A stretch of 64,000 nt of DNA from the NCBI RefSeq assembly GCF_015291745.1, contig NZ_CP030059.1:3313501-3377500 (forward strand), in the 5' to 3' direction. This document shows positions 51,975 to 63,349 of the stretch, in pieces (position 1 is the first letter of the stretch; each line of letters starts with the position of its first letter). This DNA comes from Bradyrhizobium sp. CCBAU 53351 (GTDB lineage Bacteria; Pseudomonadota; Alphaproteobacteria; Rhizobiales; Xanthobacteraceae). The position numbers and the translations under genes were made by a program. Under the pieces are notes generated by a model. The model was not told where the DNA came from, did not search any database, and was given only the letters and a program-made list of their open reading frames with translations.

Positions 51975-52939
51975 TGGGGCAGCAGGCGCCAATCCAGTTT
52001 GACCGCGCCTCGGGGGCCCTGGAAGGGGCCAACCTGTGGGAGCGGACGGCTGCCTTGGCGCTGGTGACGGGATCGAAGATCTCCTCGCACTTCTCGCATA
52101 TGGGCTACATCGCCTGCGCGAATCTGCTGCGGAAGACGCTGCCCGAGCGCAACATCGCGATCAGGCTCAATCCCGACGCCGTGTTCGAATTCCCCTATGG
52201 CGACGGCTATTGGAGCAAGCTGCTCAACCGTTCCTACAATTACGAGGACGAACTCGAGCTCTTGTTCGCCGACTCCATCGACGTCGACTACACCTTGCTC
52301 GATTGCGGCGCGAACTACGGCTACTGGTCGGTGCTGGTCTCGAGCAAGCCGTTCGGCTCGCACAAGGCGATCGCGATCGAGCCGTCGGGGCAGAACTACC
52401 CGAAGCTCGTCAACAACGCGCGCGTCAACGGCAATCGCTTCGACACCATGAAATGCGCGATCGGCGCCGTCCGTGGCACCGCGCGGCTGTCGGGCACAAA
52501 GCACGAGGCCTTCAGCATCGCGGGCAATCCGTCGGCGGGCGGCGAGGAGGTGCCGGTCATCTCGCTCGACAACCTCATCGACGACGGCAAGGTTCCTGCC
52601 AGCGGCAAGTACCTGATCAAGCTCGACGTCGAGGGCGTCGAGATCGAGGCGATCAAGGGCGGCGCACGGCTGCTCCAGGCCGACAGCGTCATCATGTGCG
52701 AGGAGCACGGCAGCGACCGCAATCACTCCGTGTCGCGCTTCATCCTCGAACAGACCCCGCTGAAGCTGATCGTGTTCGATCCGCGCAGCAACCGGATGGA
52801 GACCGTGACCGAACTGTCGATCCTCGACCGCATCAAGGTCTCGACCCACGTCGGCTACAACGTTTTCGGCACCGCAAGCGCATTCTGGCAGGACAGGATC
52901 GAAGCCCTGAATGCCAAAACCGCGCGCCGCATGCAGTGA
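51974..52939 (+). CDS. FkbM-family methyltransferase inserted in the nuo operon
   Basis: A 321-residue SAM-dependent methyltransferase not found in standard nuo operons. The SAM-binding region reads YTLLDCGANYGYWSVLVSS, then AIAIEPSGQNYPKLVNNARVN, and YLIKLDVEGVEIEAIKGGARLL is the FkbM signature. FkbM enzymes methylate O atoms on sugars or secondary metabolites, but the family is broad. Its first Met overlaps the nuoD stop (TGATG), so ribosomes ending nuoD can start here; nuoE follows 12 bases after it. Base composition is like its neighbours, so it is not obviously recent. The target is unknown; protein methylation of a complex I subunit is a hypothesis. Confidence 0.85.
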   Translation: MGQQAPIQFDRASGALEGANLWERTAALALVTGSKISSHFSHMGYIACANLLRKTLPERNIAIRLNPDAVFEFPYGDGYWSKLLNRSYNYEDELELLFADSIDVDYTLLDCGANYGYWSVLVSSKPFGSHKAIAIEPSGQNYPKLVNNARVNGNRFDTMKCAIGAVRGTARLSGTKHEAFSIAGNPSAGGEEVPVISLDNLIDDGKVPASGKYLIKLDVEGVEIEAIKGGARLLQADSVIMCEEHGSDRNHSVSRFILEQTPLKLIVFDPRSNRMETVTELSILDRIKVSTHVGYNVFGTASAFWQDRIEALNAKTARRMQ

Positions 52940-52951
52940 GAGATTGAAGAG

Positions 52952-53563
52952 ATGTCCGTTCGTCGATTAGCACCGAAGGAAGTCCAGCCCGCGAGCTTCG
53001 CGTTCACGGAGGAGAACCTCGCGTTCGCCAAGCAGCAGATCGCGAAATATCCGGCGGGACGTCAGGCCTCCGCGGTCATCGCCATTCTCTGGCGTGCGCA
53101 GGAGCAGCACGACGGCTGGGTCTCGGAAGCCGCGATCCGCGTCATCGCCGACATGCTCGACATGCCCTATATCCGCGTGCTGGAGGTTGCGACCTTCTAC
53201 ACGATGTTCCAGCTCGCCCCGGTCGGCAAGAAGGCGCACGTCCAGGTCTGCGGCACCACGCCGTGCCGGCTGCGCGGCGCCGAGGATCTGATCCACGTCT
53301 GCGAGCACCGCATCCATCACGAGCCCTTCCATCTGTCCAAGGACGGCAATTTCAGCTGGGAAGAGGTGGAGTGCCTGGGCGCCTGCGTGAACGCGCCGAT
53401 GGTGCTGATCGGCAAGGACACCTATGAGGACCTGACCAAGGAAAGCTTCGGCAAGGTGCTCGACGGCTTCGCTTCGGGCAATCCGCCCAAGCCCGGTCCG
53501 CAGAACGGCCGCCAGTTCTCGGCGCCGATCACCGGGCCGACCACGCTGAAGGAGATCACCTGA
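52952..53563 (+). CDS. nuoE: NADH-quinone oxidoreductase subunit E (24 kDa)
   Basis: A 203-residue thioredoxin-like [2Fe-2S] subunit. The four Cys ligands are in [14 protein letters not shown] (Cys-x4-Cys) and [11 protein letters not shown] (Cys-x3-Cys). It carries an alphaproteobacterial C-terminal tail of about 40 residues ([18 protein letters not shown]). Its stop overlaps the next small gene start by one base (TGATG). Confidence 0.97.
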   Translation: MSVRRLAPKEVQPASFAFTEENLAFAKQQIAKYPAGRQASAVIAILWRAQEQHDGWVSEAAIRVIADMLDMPYIRVLEVATFYTMFQLAPVGKKAHVQVCGTTPCRLRGAEDLIHVCEHRIHHEPFHLSKDGNFSWEEVECLGACVNAPMVLIGKDTYEDLTKESFGKVLDGFASGNPPKPGPQNGRQFSAPITGPTTLKEIT

Positions 53564-53769
53564 TGCGTGATCTCTCGTCGCAGGCCATGCAGGGGAGCGG
53601 TGCCGTGAAGAAGTGGGGCTTCATCGCGATGCATGCGGCGGTTGCGGCCGCCTTCATTTTCCTGCTGCAGCGTTTCAGCCTGAACGCGTCGCTGGAATCC
53701 AGTCTGCTCTGGGCGCTGACCTTTGCCGTCTGCGCCGCCGGACTTGCCTACAAGCAGACCATTCGTTGA
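53563..53769 (+). CDS. 68-residue membrane protein between nuoE and nuoF
   Basis: A small protein of 68 residues with two short hydrophobic stretches (FIAMHAAVAAAFIFLLQRF and LLWALTFAVCAAGLAYK) and a soluble N-terminus ([19 protein letters not shown]). No known family or complex I subunit matches. It is coupled to nuoE by a TGATG overlap and followed by nuoF 15 bases later, so it must be made in step with the complex. It may be an alphaproteobacterial accessory or assembly subunit; this is inference from location only. Conserved Cys in the second stretch is single. Confidence 0.7.
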   Translation: MRDLSSQAMQGSGAVKKWGFIAMHAAVAAAFIFLLQRFSLNASLESSLLWALTFAVCAAGLAYKQTIR

Positions 53770-53784
53770 TCGGAAAGCACTGAT

Positions 53785-55110
<1,326 letters not shown>

Positions 55111-55115
55111 GAGAC

Positions 55116-57191
55116 ATGACCAAGCTCATCATCGACGGCAAAGAGATCGATGTCCCCGCCGAATACACGCTGCTTCAGGCGTGCGAGGCGGCCGGCGCCG
55201 AGATTCCGCGCTTCTGCTATCACGAGCGGCTGTCGATCGCCGGCAATTGCCGGATGTGCCTCGTCGAGGTGAAGGGCGGCCCGAAGCCGGTCGCGAGCTG
55301 CGCCTGGGGCGTGCGCGACTGCCGTCCGGGGCCCAAGGGTGAGCCGCCGGAAATCTCCACGCGTTCGCCGATGGTGAAGAAGGCGCGCGAAGGCGTGATG
55401 GAATTCCTTCTGATCAACCATCCGCTGGACTGCCCGATCTGCGACCAGGGCGGTGAGTGCGATCTGCAGGACCAGGCGATGGGCTATGGTGTCGACACCA
55501 GCCGCTTCGCCGAGAACAAGCGCGCCGTCGAGGACAAATATCTCGGCGCGCTGGTCAAGACCTCGATGAACCGCTGCATCCAGTGCACGCGCTGCGTCCG
55601 CTTCTCGGCGGAAGTCGCAGGCGCCCCGGAGATGGGCGCCACGGGGCGCGGCGAGGACATGGAGATCACGACCTATCTCGAGCACGCGCTGACCTCGGAA
55701 TTGCAGGGCAATCTCGTCGACATCTGCCCGGTCGGCGCGCTGACCTCGAAGCCCTATGCTTTCGCGGCACGCCCCTGGGAGCTCGGCAAGACGCAGTCGA
55801 TCGACGTCATGGACGGCGTGGGCTCGGCGATCCGCGTCGACACCCGCGGCCGTGAGGTGATGCGCGTGCTGCCGCGCATCAACGAGGCCGTGAACGAGGA
55901 ATGGATCTCGGACAAGACCCGCCACGTCGTCGACGGCCTGCGCACCCAGCGGCTCGACCGGCCCTATGTCCGTGAGGCCGGCAAGCTGCGCGCGGCGAGC
56001 TGGACGGAGGCCTTTGCCGCGATCGCCGCCAAGGCGGCGCGTACCGACGGCAAGCGCATCGGCGCGATCGCCGGCGATCTCGCCGGTGTCGAGGAAATGT
56101 TCGCGCTGAAGGATCTGCTCGCCAAGTTCGGTTCTGGCAATCTGGCGGTGCAGGGCGGCGACGCCTTCGACCCCGCGCTCGGCCGCGGCTCCTACATCTT
56201 CAACCCGACGCTGGCGGGCGTCGAGCAGGCGGATGCGCTGCTCATCATCGGCGCGAACCCGCGGAAAGAAGCGGCCGTGTTCAACGCGCGCATCCGCAAG
56301 CGCTGGCGTGCCGGCGGCTTCAAGGTCGGCGTGATCGGTGCCAAGCCCGATCTGACCTACGATTACGATCACCTCGGCGCGGGCACCGAGACGCTCGGTG
56401 AGCTCGCGGCCGGCAAGCACTCCTTCATGGACGTGCTGAAGAACGCCAAGAATCCGATCATCCTGGTCGGCGCGGGCGCGGCCGCCCGTCACGACGGCGC
56501 GGCCATCCTCGCAGCTAGCGCCAAGCTCGCGCTCGATGTCGGCGCGCTCAAGGACGGCTGGAACGGCTTTGGCGTGCTGCACGAGAGCGCCTCCCGCGTC
56601 GGTGCGCTCGACATCGGCTTCTCCGCAACGGGCGGCGGCCTCAATGCCGCGCAGATGACGACGTTCGGCACGCTCGACCTCTTGTTCCTGCTGGGGGCCG
56701 ACGAGATCAACGCGCCGGATGGCACCTTCGTCGTCTATATCGGCACCCATGGTGACCGCGGCGCGCACCGCGCCGACGTGATCCTGCCGGCGGCCGCCTA
56801 TACCGAGAAGTCCGCGATCTACGTCAACACCGAAGGTCGCGTGCAGATGACGGGCCGCGCCGCGTTCCCGCCGGGCGAAGCCCGCGAGGACTGGGCGATC
56901 GTCCGCGCGCTGTCCGAGGCGCTCGGCAAGAAGCTCGGCTACGACTCGCTGGCGCAGCTGCGCCAGGCGATCTTCAAGGCCGTGCCGCATTTGATCCGTC
57001 TCGACCAGATCGAGGCTGGCTCGGCCGACCAGATCAAGAAGCTGGCGGGGAAGGGCGGCTCGCCGGAGAAGGCGCCGTTCAAGCCGCTGGTCGAGGACTT
57101 CTATTTGACCAACCCAATCGCGCGTGCGTCCGCCGTGATGGCGGAATGCTCGCGCCTCGCCTCCGGGCACATGCTGACCGCAGCGGAGTGA
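55116..57191 (+). CDS. nuoG: NADH-quinone oxidoreductase subunit G (75 kDa)
   Basis: A 691-residue iron-sulfur subunit. The N-terminal part carries three clusters: a [2Fe-2S] site in [22 protein letters not shown], the His-Cys [4Fe-4S] site in [18 protein letters not shown], and a ferredoxin-type [4Fe-4S] in [13 protein letters not shown] and ICPVGAL. The rest is a molybdopterin-oxidoreductase-like fold without Mo ligands, ending SGHMLTAAE. Length is as in Bradyrhizobium-type NuoG, shorter than the E. coli form. Confidence 0.98.
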   Translation: MTKLIIDGKEIDVPAEYTLLQACEAAGAEIPRFCYHERLSIAGNCRMCLVEVKGGPKPVASCAWGVRDCRPGPKGEPPEISTRSPMVKKAREGVMEFLLINHPLDCPICDQGGECDLQDQAMGYGVDTSRFAENKRAVEDKYLGALVKTSMNRCIQCTRCVRFSAEVAGAPEMGATGRGEDMEITTYLEHALTSELQGNLVDICPVGALTSKPYAFAARPWELGKTQSIDVMDGVGSAIRVDTRGREVMRVLPRINEAVNEEWISDKTRHVVDGLRTQRLDRPYVREAGKLRAASWTEAFAAIAAKAARTDGKRIGAIAGDLAGVEEMFALKDLLAKFGSGNLAVQGGDAFDPALGRGSYIFNPTLAGVEQADALLIIGANPRKEAAVFNARIRKRWRAGGFKVGVIGAKPDLTYDYDHLGAGTETLGELAAGKHSFMDVLKNAKNPIILVGAGAAARHDGAAILAASAKLALDVGALKDGWNGFGVLHESASRVGALDIGFSATGGGLNAAQMTTFGTLDLLFLLGADEINAPDGTFVVYIGTHGDRGAHRADVILPAAAYTEKSAIYVNTEGRVQMTGRAAFPPGEAREDWAIVRALSEALGKKLGYDSLAQLRQAIFKAVPHLIRLDQIEAGSADQIKKLAGKGGSPEKAPFKPLVEDFYLTNPIARASAVMAECSRLASGHMLTAAE

Positions 57192-57201
57192 GCGTGATCT
57201 G

Positions 57202-58269
57202 ATGGAATTCTTCGAAAGCGCATTCTGGACCGGTTTCCTCTGGCCGCTGATCATCATGATCGCGGAGAGCGTCTTGGTGCTCGTCGTCCTTCTGGTGGCG
57301 ATCGCCTACATCCTGCTGGCCGACCGCAAGATCTGGGCGGCGGTGCAGATCCGGCGCGGCCCGAACGTGGTCGGCCCCTGGGGCCTGTTCCAGTCCTTCG
57401 CTGACCTTCTGAAGTTCGTGCTGAAGGAACCGATCATCCCGGCCGGCGCCAACAAGGGCGTCTTCCTGCTGGCGCCGCTGGTGTCGTGCGTGCTGGCGCT
57501 CGCGGCCTGGGCGGTGATCCCGACCAATCTCGGCTGGGTGATCTCCGACATCAATGTCGGCATCCTCTTCATCTTCGCGATCTCGTCGCTGTCGATCTAC
57601 GGCATCATCATGGCCGGCTGGTCGTCGAACTCGAAGTATCCGTTCCTGGCCGCGCTGCGCTCGGCGGCGCAGATGGTGTCCTACGAAGTCTCGATCGGCT
57701 TCGTCATCATCACGGTGCTGCTCTGCGCCGGCACGCTGAACCTGTCGGCCGTCGTCGAGGCCCAGCACGTCCGCGGCCTTGCCAGCCTGATCGGGCTGCC
57801 GCAGCTCACCATCCTGAACTGGTACGTCTGGCCGCTGTTCCCGATGTTCGTGGTGTTCTACGTCTCGGCGCTGGCGGAAACCAACCGTCCGCCTTTCGAC
57901 CTCGTCGAAGCGGAATCCGAGCTGGTCGCCGGCTTCATGGTCGAATACGGCTCGACCCCGTATCTGCTGTTCATGCTCGGCGAATACGTCGCGATCGTCA
58001 CGATGTGCGCGATGGCGACGATCCTGTTCCTCGGGGGCTGGCTGCCGCCGGTGGATCTGCCGCCCTTCAACTGGGTGCCGGGCATCATCTGGTTCTCGCT
58101 GAAACTGTTCTTCATGTTCTTCCTGTTCGCGATGGCAAAGGCGATCGTGCCGCGCTACCGCTACGACCAACTGATGCGCCTCGGCTGGAAGGTGTTCCTG
58201 CCGCTGTCGCTGGCGATGGTGGTCATAGTGGCGGGCGTGTTGCAGTTCGCCGGCATCGCGCCGAAGTGA
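57202..58269 (+). CDS. nuoH: NADH-quinone oxidoreductase subunit H
   Basis: A 355-residue membrane subunit that forms the quinone tunnel entrance. It has eight to nine helices with [30 protein letters not shown] (family signature one), the acidic loop [26 protein letters not shown] (signature two), and [22 protein letters not shown] near the end. Directly follows nuoG. Confidence 0.98.
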   Translation: MEFFESAFWTGFLWPLIIMIAESVLVLVVLLVAIAYILLADRKIWAAVQIRRGPNVVGPWGLFQSFADLLKFVLKEPIIPAGANKGVFLLAPLVSCVLALAAWAVIPTNLGWVISDINVGILFIFAISSLSIYGIIMAGWSSNSKYPFLAALRSAAQMVSYEVSIGFVIITVLLCAGTLNLSAVVEAQHVRGLASLIGLPQLTILNWYVWPLFPMFVVFYVSALAETNRPPFDLVEAESELVAGFMVEYGSTPYLLFMLGEYVAIVTMCAMATILFLGGWLPPVDLPPFNWVPGIIWFSLKLFFMFFLFAMAKAIVPRYRYDQLMRLGWKVFLPLSLAMVVIVAGVLQFAGIAPK

Positions 58270-58277
58270 GGGCCGTC

Positions 58278-58772
58278 ATGGGTATCAACGTCAACGCCAC
58301 TGCACGCTCGCTTCTGCTGTCGGAATTCGTCTCGGCGTTCTTCCTCGCCATGCGCTATTTCTTCCAGCCGAAGCCGACACTGAACTATCCGTTCGAGAAA
58401 GGCCCGATCTCGCCGCGCTTCCGCGGCGAGCATGCGCTGCGCCGCTATCCGAACGGCGAAGAGCGCTGCATCGCCTGCAAGCTGTGCGAGGCGATCTGCC
58501 CGGCGCAGGCCATCACCATCGAGGCCGGCCCGCGCCGCAACGACGGCACCCGCCGCACCGTGCGCTACGACATCGACATGGTGAAGTGCATCTATTGCGG
58601 CCTCTGCCAGGAGGCATGTCCTGTGGACGCCATCGTCGAAGGCCCGAACTTCGAGTTCGCGACCGAGACCCGCGAGGAACTGTTCTATGACAAGGCCAAG
58701 CTGCTCGCCAACGGCGACCGCTGGGAACGCGAGATCGCGAAAGCGATCGAACTCGACGCGCCGTACCGGTGA
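58278..58772 (+). CDS. nuoI: NADH-quinone oxidoreductase subunit I
   Basis: A 164-residue 8Fe ferredoxin-like subunit (N6a, N6b). Both cluster motifs are complete: [19 protein letters not shown] and [19 protein letters not shown]. It begins with an amphipathic anchor [17 protein letters not shown]. The start at 58278 is after the nuoH stop by eight bases; a longer frame in nuoH is a shadow. Confidence 0.98.
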   Translation: MGINVNATARSLLLSEFVSAFFLAMRYFFQPKPTLNYPFEKGPISPRFRGEHALRRYPNGEERCIACKLCEAICPAQAITIEAGPRRNDGTRRTVRYDIDMVKCIYCGLCQEACPVDAIVEGPNFEFATETREELFYDKAKLLANGDRWEREIAKAIELDAPYR

Positions 58773-58781
58773 GGTGAGGGC

Positions 58782-59420
58782 ATGATCCTTCCCGCGCTGT
58801 TCTTCTATCTCTTCGCCGGCGTCTGCGTCGCCTCGGCGGTGATGGTGATTGTCTCGCGCAATCCCGTGCACTCCGTGCTGTACCTGATCCTGGCCTTCGT
58901 CAACGCATCGGGCCTGTTCGTGCTGATGGGCGCCGAGTTCCTCGGCATGATGCTGATCGTCGTCTATGTCGGCGCGGTCGCAGTGCTGTTCCTGTTCGTG
59001 ATCATGATGCTCGACGTGGATTTCGTCGAGCTGCGCGAAGGTTTCATCCAGTATCTGCCGGTGGGCCTCGTGATCGGCGGCATCTTCCTGTTCGAATTGC
59101 TGCTGACCGTCGGTGCCTGGATCATCAACCCGACCCTGAGCAAGACGATTACGGCGCCGATCCCGACCAACGTCTCCAACACCGAGGCGCTGGGCTTGGT
59201 CCTCTATACGAAGTACATCCACTACTTCCAGCTTTCGGGCATGGTGCTGCTGGTCGCCATGATCGGCGCCATCGTGCTGACGCTGCGCCACAAGGCGAGC
59301 GTGAAGCGGCAGGACATCAACGTTCAGAACGCGCGCACGCCCGAGATGGCGATGGCGATGCGCAAGGTGGCGCCGGGGCAGGGGCTCTCGGATGCCGATG
59401 CGGCGGAGTGGGTAAAATGA
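58782..59420 (+). CDS. nuoJ: NADH-quinone oxidoreductase subunit J
   Basis: A 212-residue five-helix membrane subunit. It begins [22 protein letters not shown] and holds the conserved [28 protein letters not shown] segment with a pi-bulge helix typical of NuoJ. The C-terminal 45 residues are cytosolic. Its stop overlaps nuoK (ATGA). Confidence 0.97.
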   Translation: MILPALFFYLFAGVCVASAVMVIVSRNPVHSVLYLILAFVNASGLFVLMGAEFLGMMLIVVYVGAVAVLFLFVIMMLDVDFVELREGFIQYLPVGLVIGGIFLFELLLTVGAWIINPTLSKTITAPIPTNVSNTEALGLVLYTKYIHYFQLSGMVLLVAMIGAIVLTLRHKASVKRQDINVQNARTPEMAMAMRKVAPGQGLSDADAAEWVK

Positions 59421-59725
59421 CGATCGGGCTCGGACATTACCTGGCGGTCGGCGCGATCCTGTTCACGCTCGGGATCCTAGGCATCTTCCTGAACCGCAAG
59501 AACATCATCGTCATCCTGATGTCGATCGAGCTGATCCTGCTCTCGGTCAACATCAACCTCGTGGCATTCTCGACCTTCCTCGGCGACATCGTCGGCCAGG
59601 TCTTCGCGCTGCTGGTGCTCACCGTCGCAGCCGCTGAAGCCGCGATCGGTCTCGCCATCCTGGTGGTCTATTTCCGCAACCGCGGCTCGATCGCGGTTGA
59701 GGACGTCAATCTGATGAAGGGCTGA
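59417..59725 (+). CDS. nuoK: NADH-quinone oxidoreductase subunit K
   Basis: A 102-residue three-helix subunit related to MrpC. Two conserved membrane Glu residues are present ([18 protein letters not shown] and [17 protein letters not shown]), needed for proton translocation. Start at 59417 gives standard length and overlaps nuoJ by four bases. Confidence 0.98.
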   Translation: MTIGLGHYLAVGAILFTLGILGIFLNRKNIIVILMSIELILLSVNINLVAFSTFLGDIVGQVFALLVLTVAAAEAAIGLAILVVYFRNRGSIAVEDVNLMKG

Positions 59726-59733
59726 GCTCTCAA

Positions 59734-61818
59734 ATGGTTCAGGCAATCGTTTTCCTGCCTCTGCTGGGCGCCATTCTGGCAGGGCTCATCGCCCTGGCCG
59801 GCGCGCATGCCCGCAACCCCTCGGGCGACGAGCTCGATCATCATGGCGACCATGGTCACGGCGATGCGCACGCTTCGGCCGCCCATGATTCACACGGACA
59901 CGACGATCACGGCCATGACGGCCACGGCCACGGCCACGGCCCGGCCGAGCCGGCCGCGGCCGGCTCGCGCGCTGCCGAGCTGATCACCACCGGGCTGCTG
60001 TTCGTCTCGGCCGCGCTGTCATGGATGACGCTGGTCGATGTCGGCTTCATGCACCACGACGCCCGCATCCAGCTGCTGCCCTGGATCTTCTCCGGCGACC
60101 TCCAGGTCTGGTGGACGCTACGGGTCGACACGCTCACCGCCGTGATGCTGGTGGTGGTCACGACCGTGTCCTCGCTCGTGCACCTCTATTCCATCGGCTA
60201 CATGGACGAGGATCCGAACCGGCCGCGCTTCTTCGGCTATCTCAGCCTGTTCACCTTCGCCATGCTGATGCTGGTGACCGCGGACAACCTCGTGCAGCTG
60301 TTCTTCGGCTGGGAAGGCGTGGGTCTCGCCAGCTACCTCCTGATCGGCTTCTGGTACCAGAAGCCGTCGGCGAATGCCGCGGCGATCAAGGCTTTCGTCG
60401 TCAACCGCGTCGGCGACTTCGGTTTTGCGCTCGGCATCTTCGCGGTCTTCATGCTGGTCGGCTCGACCGATTTCGAGACGATCTTCCATGCCGCGCCCGG
60501 CCTCACCGGCAAGACCATCGACTTCCTCGGCTGGCACGTTGACGCGCTGACCCTGACCTGCCTCCTGCTGTTCATGGGCGCGATGGGCAAGTCGGCGCAG
60601 TTCCTGCTGCACACCTGGTTGCCGGACGCGATGGAAGGCCCGACCCCTGTGTCGGCGCTGATCCACGCCGCGACCATGGTCACCGCGGGCGTCTTCATGG
60701 TGGCGCGCCTGTCGCCGCTGTTCGAGCTCGCCCCGACAGCCCAGGCCGTGGTGATGTTCTTCGGCGCGACCACGGCGTTCTTCGCCGCGACCATCGGCCT
60801 CGTCCAGAACGACATCAAGCGCATCGTCGCCTACTCGACCTGTTCGCAGCTCGGCTACATGTTCGTGGCGATGGGAGCAGGGGCCTATTCGGTCGGCATG
60901 TTCCATCTGTTCACGCACGCCTTCTTCAAGGCGCTGCTCTTCCTGGGTTCCGGCTCGGTGATCTACGCGATGCACCACGAGCAGGACATCCGCAACATGG
61001 GCGGCCTCTGGAAGAAGATCCCCTACACCTATGCGGTGATGGTGGTCGGCACCCTTGCGCTGACCGGCTTCCCGCTCACGGCCGGCTATTTCTCCAAGGA
61101 CGCCATCATCGAAGCGGCCTACGCCTCGCATAATCCGTTCGGGGTGTACGGCTTCCTGATGACGATCGTCGCCGCCGGCCTGACCTCGTTCTACTCCTGG
61201 CGCCTGATCTTCAAGACATTCCACGGTGAACCGCATGACGAGCATCACTACGAGGCCGCGCATGAGGCCCCGCTCTGGATCCTGATCCCGATCGGCGTGC
61301 TCGCGGTCGGCTCGTTCGTTGCCGGCTTGCCGTTCAAGGAGCTGTTCGCCGGTCACGGCGTCGAGGAATTCTTCCGCGAGTCCGTGAAGATGAACCCGCA
61401 TATCATCGAGGAGATGCACCACATCCCCGAGACCATCGCGTTCCTGCCGACGGTGATGATGGTGCTGGGCTTCCTCGTCTCGTACCTGTTCTACATCCGG
61501 CGGCCCTATCTGCCGGTCGAGCTCGCGAACACGCAGCCGATGCTGTACCAGTTCCTGCTCAACAAATGGTACTTCGACGAGCTCTACGACATCATCTTCG
61601 TCCGTCCGGCGAAGTGGATCGGCTATCAGCTCTGGAAGAAGGGCGACGGCTTCATCATCGACGGCCTCGGCCCCGACGGCGTCTCGGCCCGCGTGCTGGA
61701 CGTCACCCGCAACGTCGTGAAGATCCAGACCGGTTATCTCTATCACTACGCATTCGCCATGCTGATCGGTGCCGCCGGCCTGATCACCTGGTTCATGTTC
61801 GGCTTTGGAGGCCAGTAA
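59734..61818 (+). CDS. nuoL: NADH-quinone oxidoreductase subunit L with His-rich insertion
   Basis: A 694-residue antiporter-like subunit at the distal end, with the long lateral helix at the C-terminus. Core motifs: [20 protein letters not shown] with the key membrane Glu, [21 protein letters not shown], and the [15 protein letters not shown] helix. An unusual loop at residues 30-75 is packed with His and Asp ([20 protein letters not shown] and [15 protein letters not shown]), placed between the first and second helices in the periplasm or cytosol. Its presence in a proton pump is unexpected; metal binding is possible. Stop directly abuts nuoM. Confidence 0.97.
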   Translation: MVQAIVFLPLLGAILAGLIALAGAHARNPSGDELDHHGDHGHGDAHASAAHDSHGHDDHGHDGHGHGHGPAEPAAAGSRAAELITTGLLFVSAALSWMTLVDVGFMHHDARIQLLPWIFSGDLQVWWTLRVDTLTAVMLVVVTTVSSLVHLYSIGYMDEDPNRPRFFGYLSLFTFAMLMLVTADNLVQLFFGWEGVGLASYLLIGFWYQKPSANAAAIKAFVVNRVGDFGFALGIFAVFMLVGSTDFETIFHAAPGLTGKTIDFLGWHVDALTLTCLLLFMGAMGKSAQFLLHTWLPDAMEGPTPVSALIHAATMVTAGVFMVARLSPLFELAPTAQAVVMFFGATTAFFAATIGLVQNDIKRIVAYSTCSQLGYMFVAMGAGAYSVGMFHLFTHAFFKALLFLGSGSVIYAMHHEQDIRNMGGLWKKIPYTYAVMVVGTLALTGFPLTAGYFSKDAIIEAAYASHNPFGVYGFLMTIVAAGLTSFYSWRLIFKTFHGEPHDEHHYEAAHEAPLWILIPIGVLAVGSFVAGLPFKELFAGHGVEEFFRESVKMNPHIIEEMHHIPETIAFLPTVMMVLGFLVSYLFYIRRPYLPVELANTQPMLYQFLLNKWYFDELYDIIFVRPAKWIGYQLWKKGDGFIIDGLGPDGVSARVLDVTRNVVKIQTGYLYHYAFAMLIGAAGLITWFMFGFGGQ

Positions 61819-63327
61819 ATGACGACCTGGCCCATCCTATCGGTCACCACGTTCCTGCCGCTGGTCGGCGCGCTGATCGTCTACTTGAGCCGCGGCGATG
61901 ACGAGGCGGCCAAGCGCAACTCGCGCTGGATCGCGCTCTGGACCACGCTGATCACCTTCGCGGTGTCGGTGATCCTGGTCATGCGCTTCGACCCCAGCAA
62001 TCCCGACTTCCAGTTCGTCGAGAAGGCGAACTGGCTCGCGACCGGGATCACCTACCACATGGGCGTCGACGGCATCTCGCTGCCGCTGGTGATCCTCACC
62101 ACCGCCGTGATGCCGTTCTGCATCATCGCGAGCTGGAAGGCGATCAGCATCCGCGTCCGCGAATACATGATGGCGTTCCTGATTCTGGAAACGCTGATGA
62201 TCGGCACCTTCTCGGCGCTCGATCTCGTGCTGTTCTATTTGTTCTTCGAAGGCGGCCTGATCCCGATGTTCCTGATCATCGGCGTCTGGGGCGGCCCGCG
62301 CCGGGTCTATGCATCGTTCAAGTTCTTCCTCTACACGCTGCTCGGCTCGGTCCTGATGCTGCTCGCCATCATGGCGCTGTACTGGAACGGCGGCACCACT
62401 GATATCCCGACCCTGATGCACACCGCCGTGCCGCGGTCGTTGCAGACCTGGGCTTGGCTGGCGTTCTTCGCCTCCTTCGCGGTGAAGATGCCGATGTGGC
62501 CGGTGCACACCTGGCTGCCGGACGCGCACGTCGAAGCGCCGACGGCGGGCTCGGTGGTCCTGGCCGCGATCCTCCTGAAGATGGGCGGCTACGGCTTCCT
62601 GCGCTTCTCGCTGCCGATGTTCCCGCTGGCCTCGCACGATTTCGCGCCGTTCGTGTTCACGCTCTCGGCCATCGCCATCATCTACACCTCGCTGGTGGCG
62701 TTGATGCAGGAGGACATGAAGAAGCTGATCGCGTACTCCTCGGTCGCGCATATGGGCTTCGTCACCATGGGCATCTTCGCCGGCACCATGCAGGGCGTCG
62801 CCGGCGGCGTGTTCCAGATGATCTCGCACGGCATCGTCTCCGGCGCGCTGTTCCTCTGCGTCGGCGTCGTCTACGACCGTCTGCACACCCGCGAGATCGC
62901 GGCCTATGGCGGCCTCGTCAACCGGATGCCGCTCTACGCGATGACCTTCATGGTCTTCACCATGGCCAATGTAGGTCTGCCCGGCACGAGCGGCTTCGTC
63001 GGCGAGTTCATGACGCTGCTCGGCACCTTCAAGGTCTCGATCCCGACGGCGTTCTTCGCCAGCTTCGGCGTGATCCTTTCGGCGGCCTATGCGCTGTGGC
63101 TCTATCGCAAGGTCGTGTTCGGCGCGATGGTCAAGCCGTCGCTGGCGAGCATGAAGGATCTCACCTTGCGGGAGTGCGTGATCCTGTTCCCGATGATCGC
63201 GCTGACGATCCTGTTCGGCGTCTATCCCAAGCCGGTGCTCGACATGTCGGCCGCCTCGGTCCAGCAACTCGTCAACAATTACAACACCGCTGTGACGGCC
63301 GTGAAGGCCGCCGCACTGCTCCAGTGA
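61819..63327 (+). CDS. nuoM: NADH-quinone oxidoreductase subunit M
   Basis: A 502-residue antiporter-like proton-pumping subunit with 14 helices. The key Glu is in [22 protein letters not shown]; the conserved Lys is in [30 protein letters not shown], and [17 protein letters not shown] follows. Its ATG directly follows the nuoL TAA with no gap. Confidence 0.98.
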   Translation: MTTWPILSVTTFLPLVGALIVYLSRGDDEAAKRNSRWIALWTTLITFAVSVILVMRFDPSNPDFQFVEKANWLATGITYHMGVDGISLPLVILTTAVMPFCIIASWKAISIRVREYMMAFLILETLMIGTFSALDLVLFYLFFEGGLIPMFLIIGVWGGPRRVYASFKFFLYTLLGSVLMLLAIMALYWNGGTTDIPTLMHTAVPRSLQTWAWLAFFASFAVKMPMWPVHTWLPDAHVEAPTAGSVVLAAILLKMGGYGFLRFSLPMFPLASHDFAPFVFTLSAIAIIYTSLVALMQEDMKKLIAYSSVAHMGFVTMGIFAGTMQGVAGGVFQMISHGIVSGALFLCVGVVYDRLHTREIAAYGGLVNRMPLYAMTFMVFTMANVGLPGTSGFVGEFMTLLGTFKVSIPTAFFASFGVILSAAYALWLYRKVVFGAMVKPSLASMKDLTLRECVILFPMIALTILFGVYPKPVLDMSAASVQQLVNNYNTAVTAVKAAALLQ

Positions 63328-63349
63328 TCGGGCAGGTCAGGATATCGCC

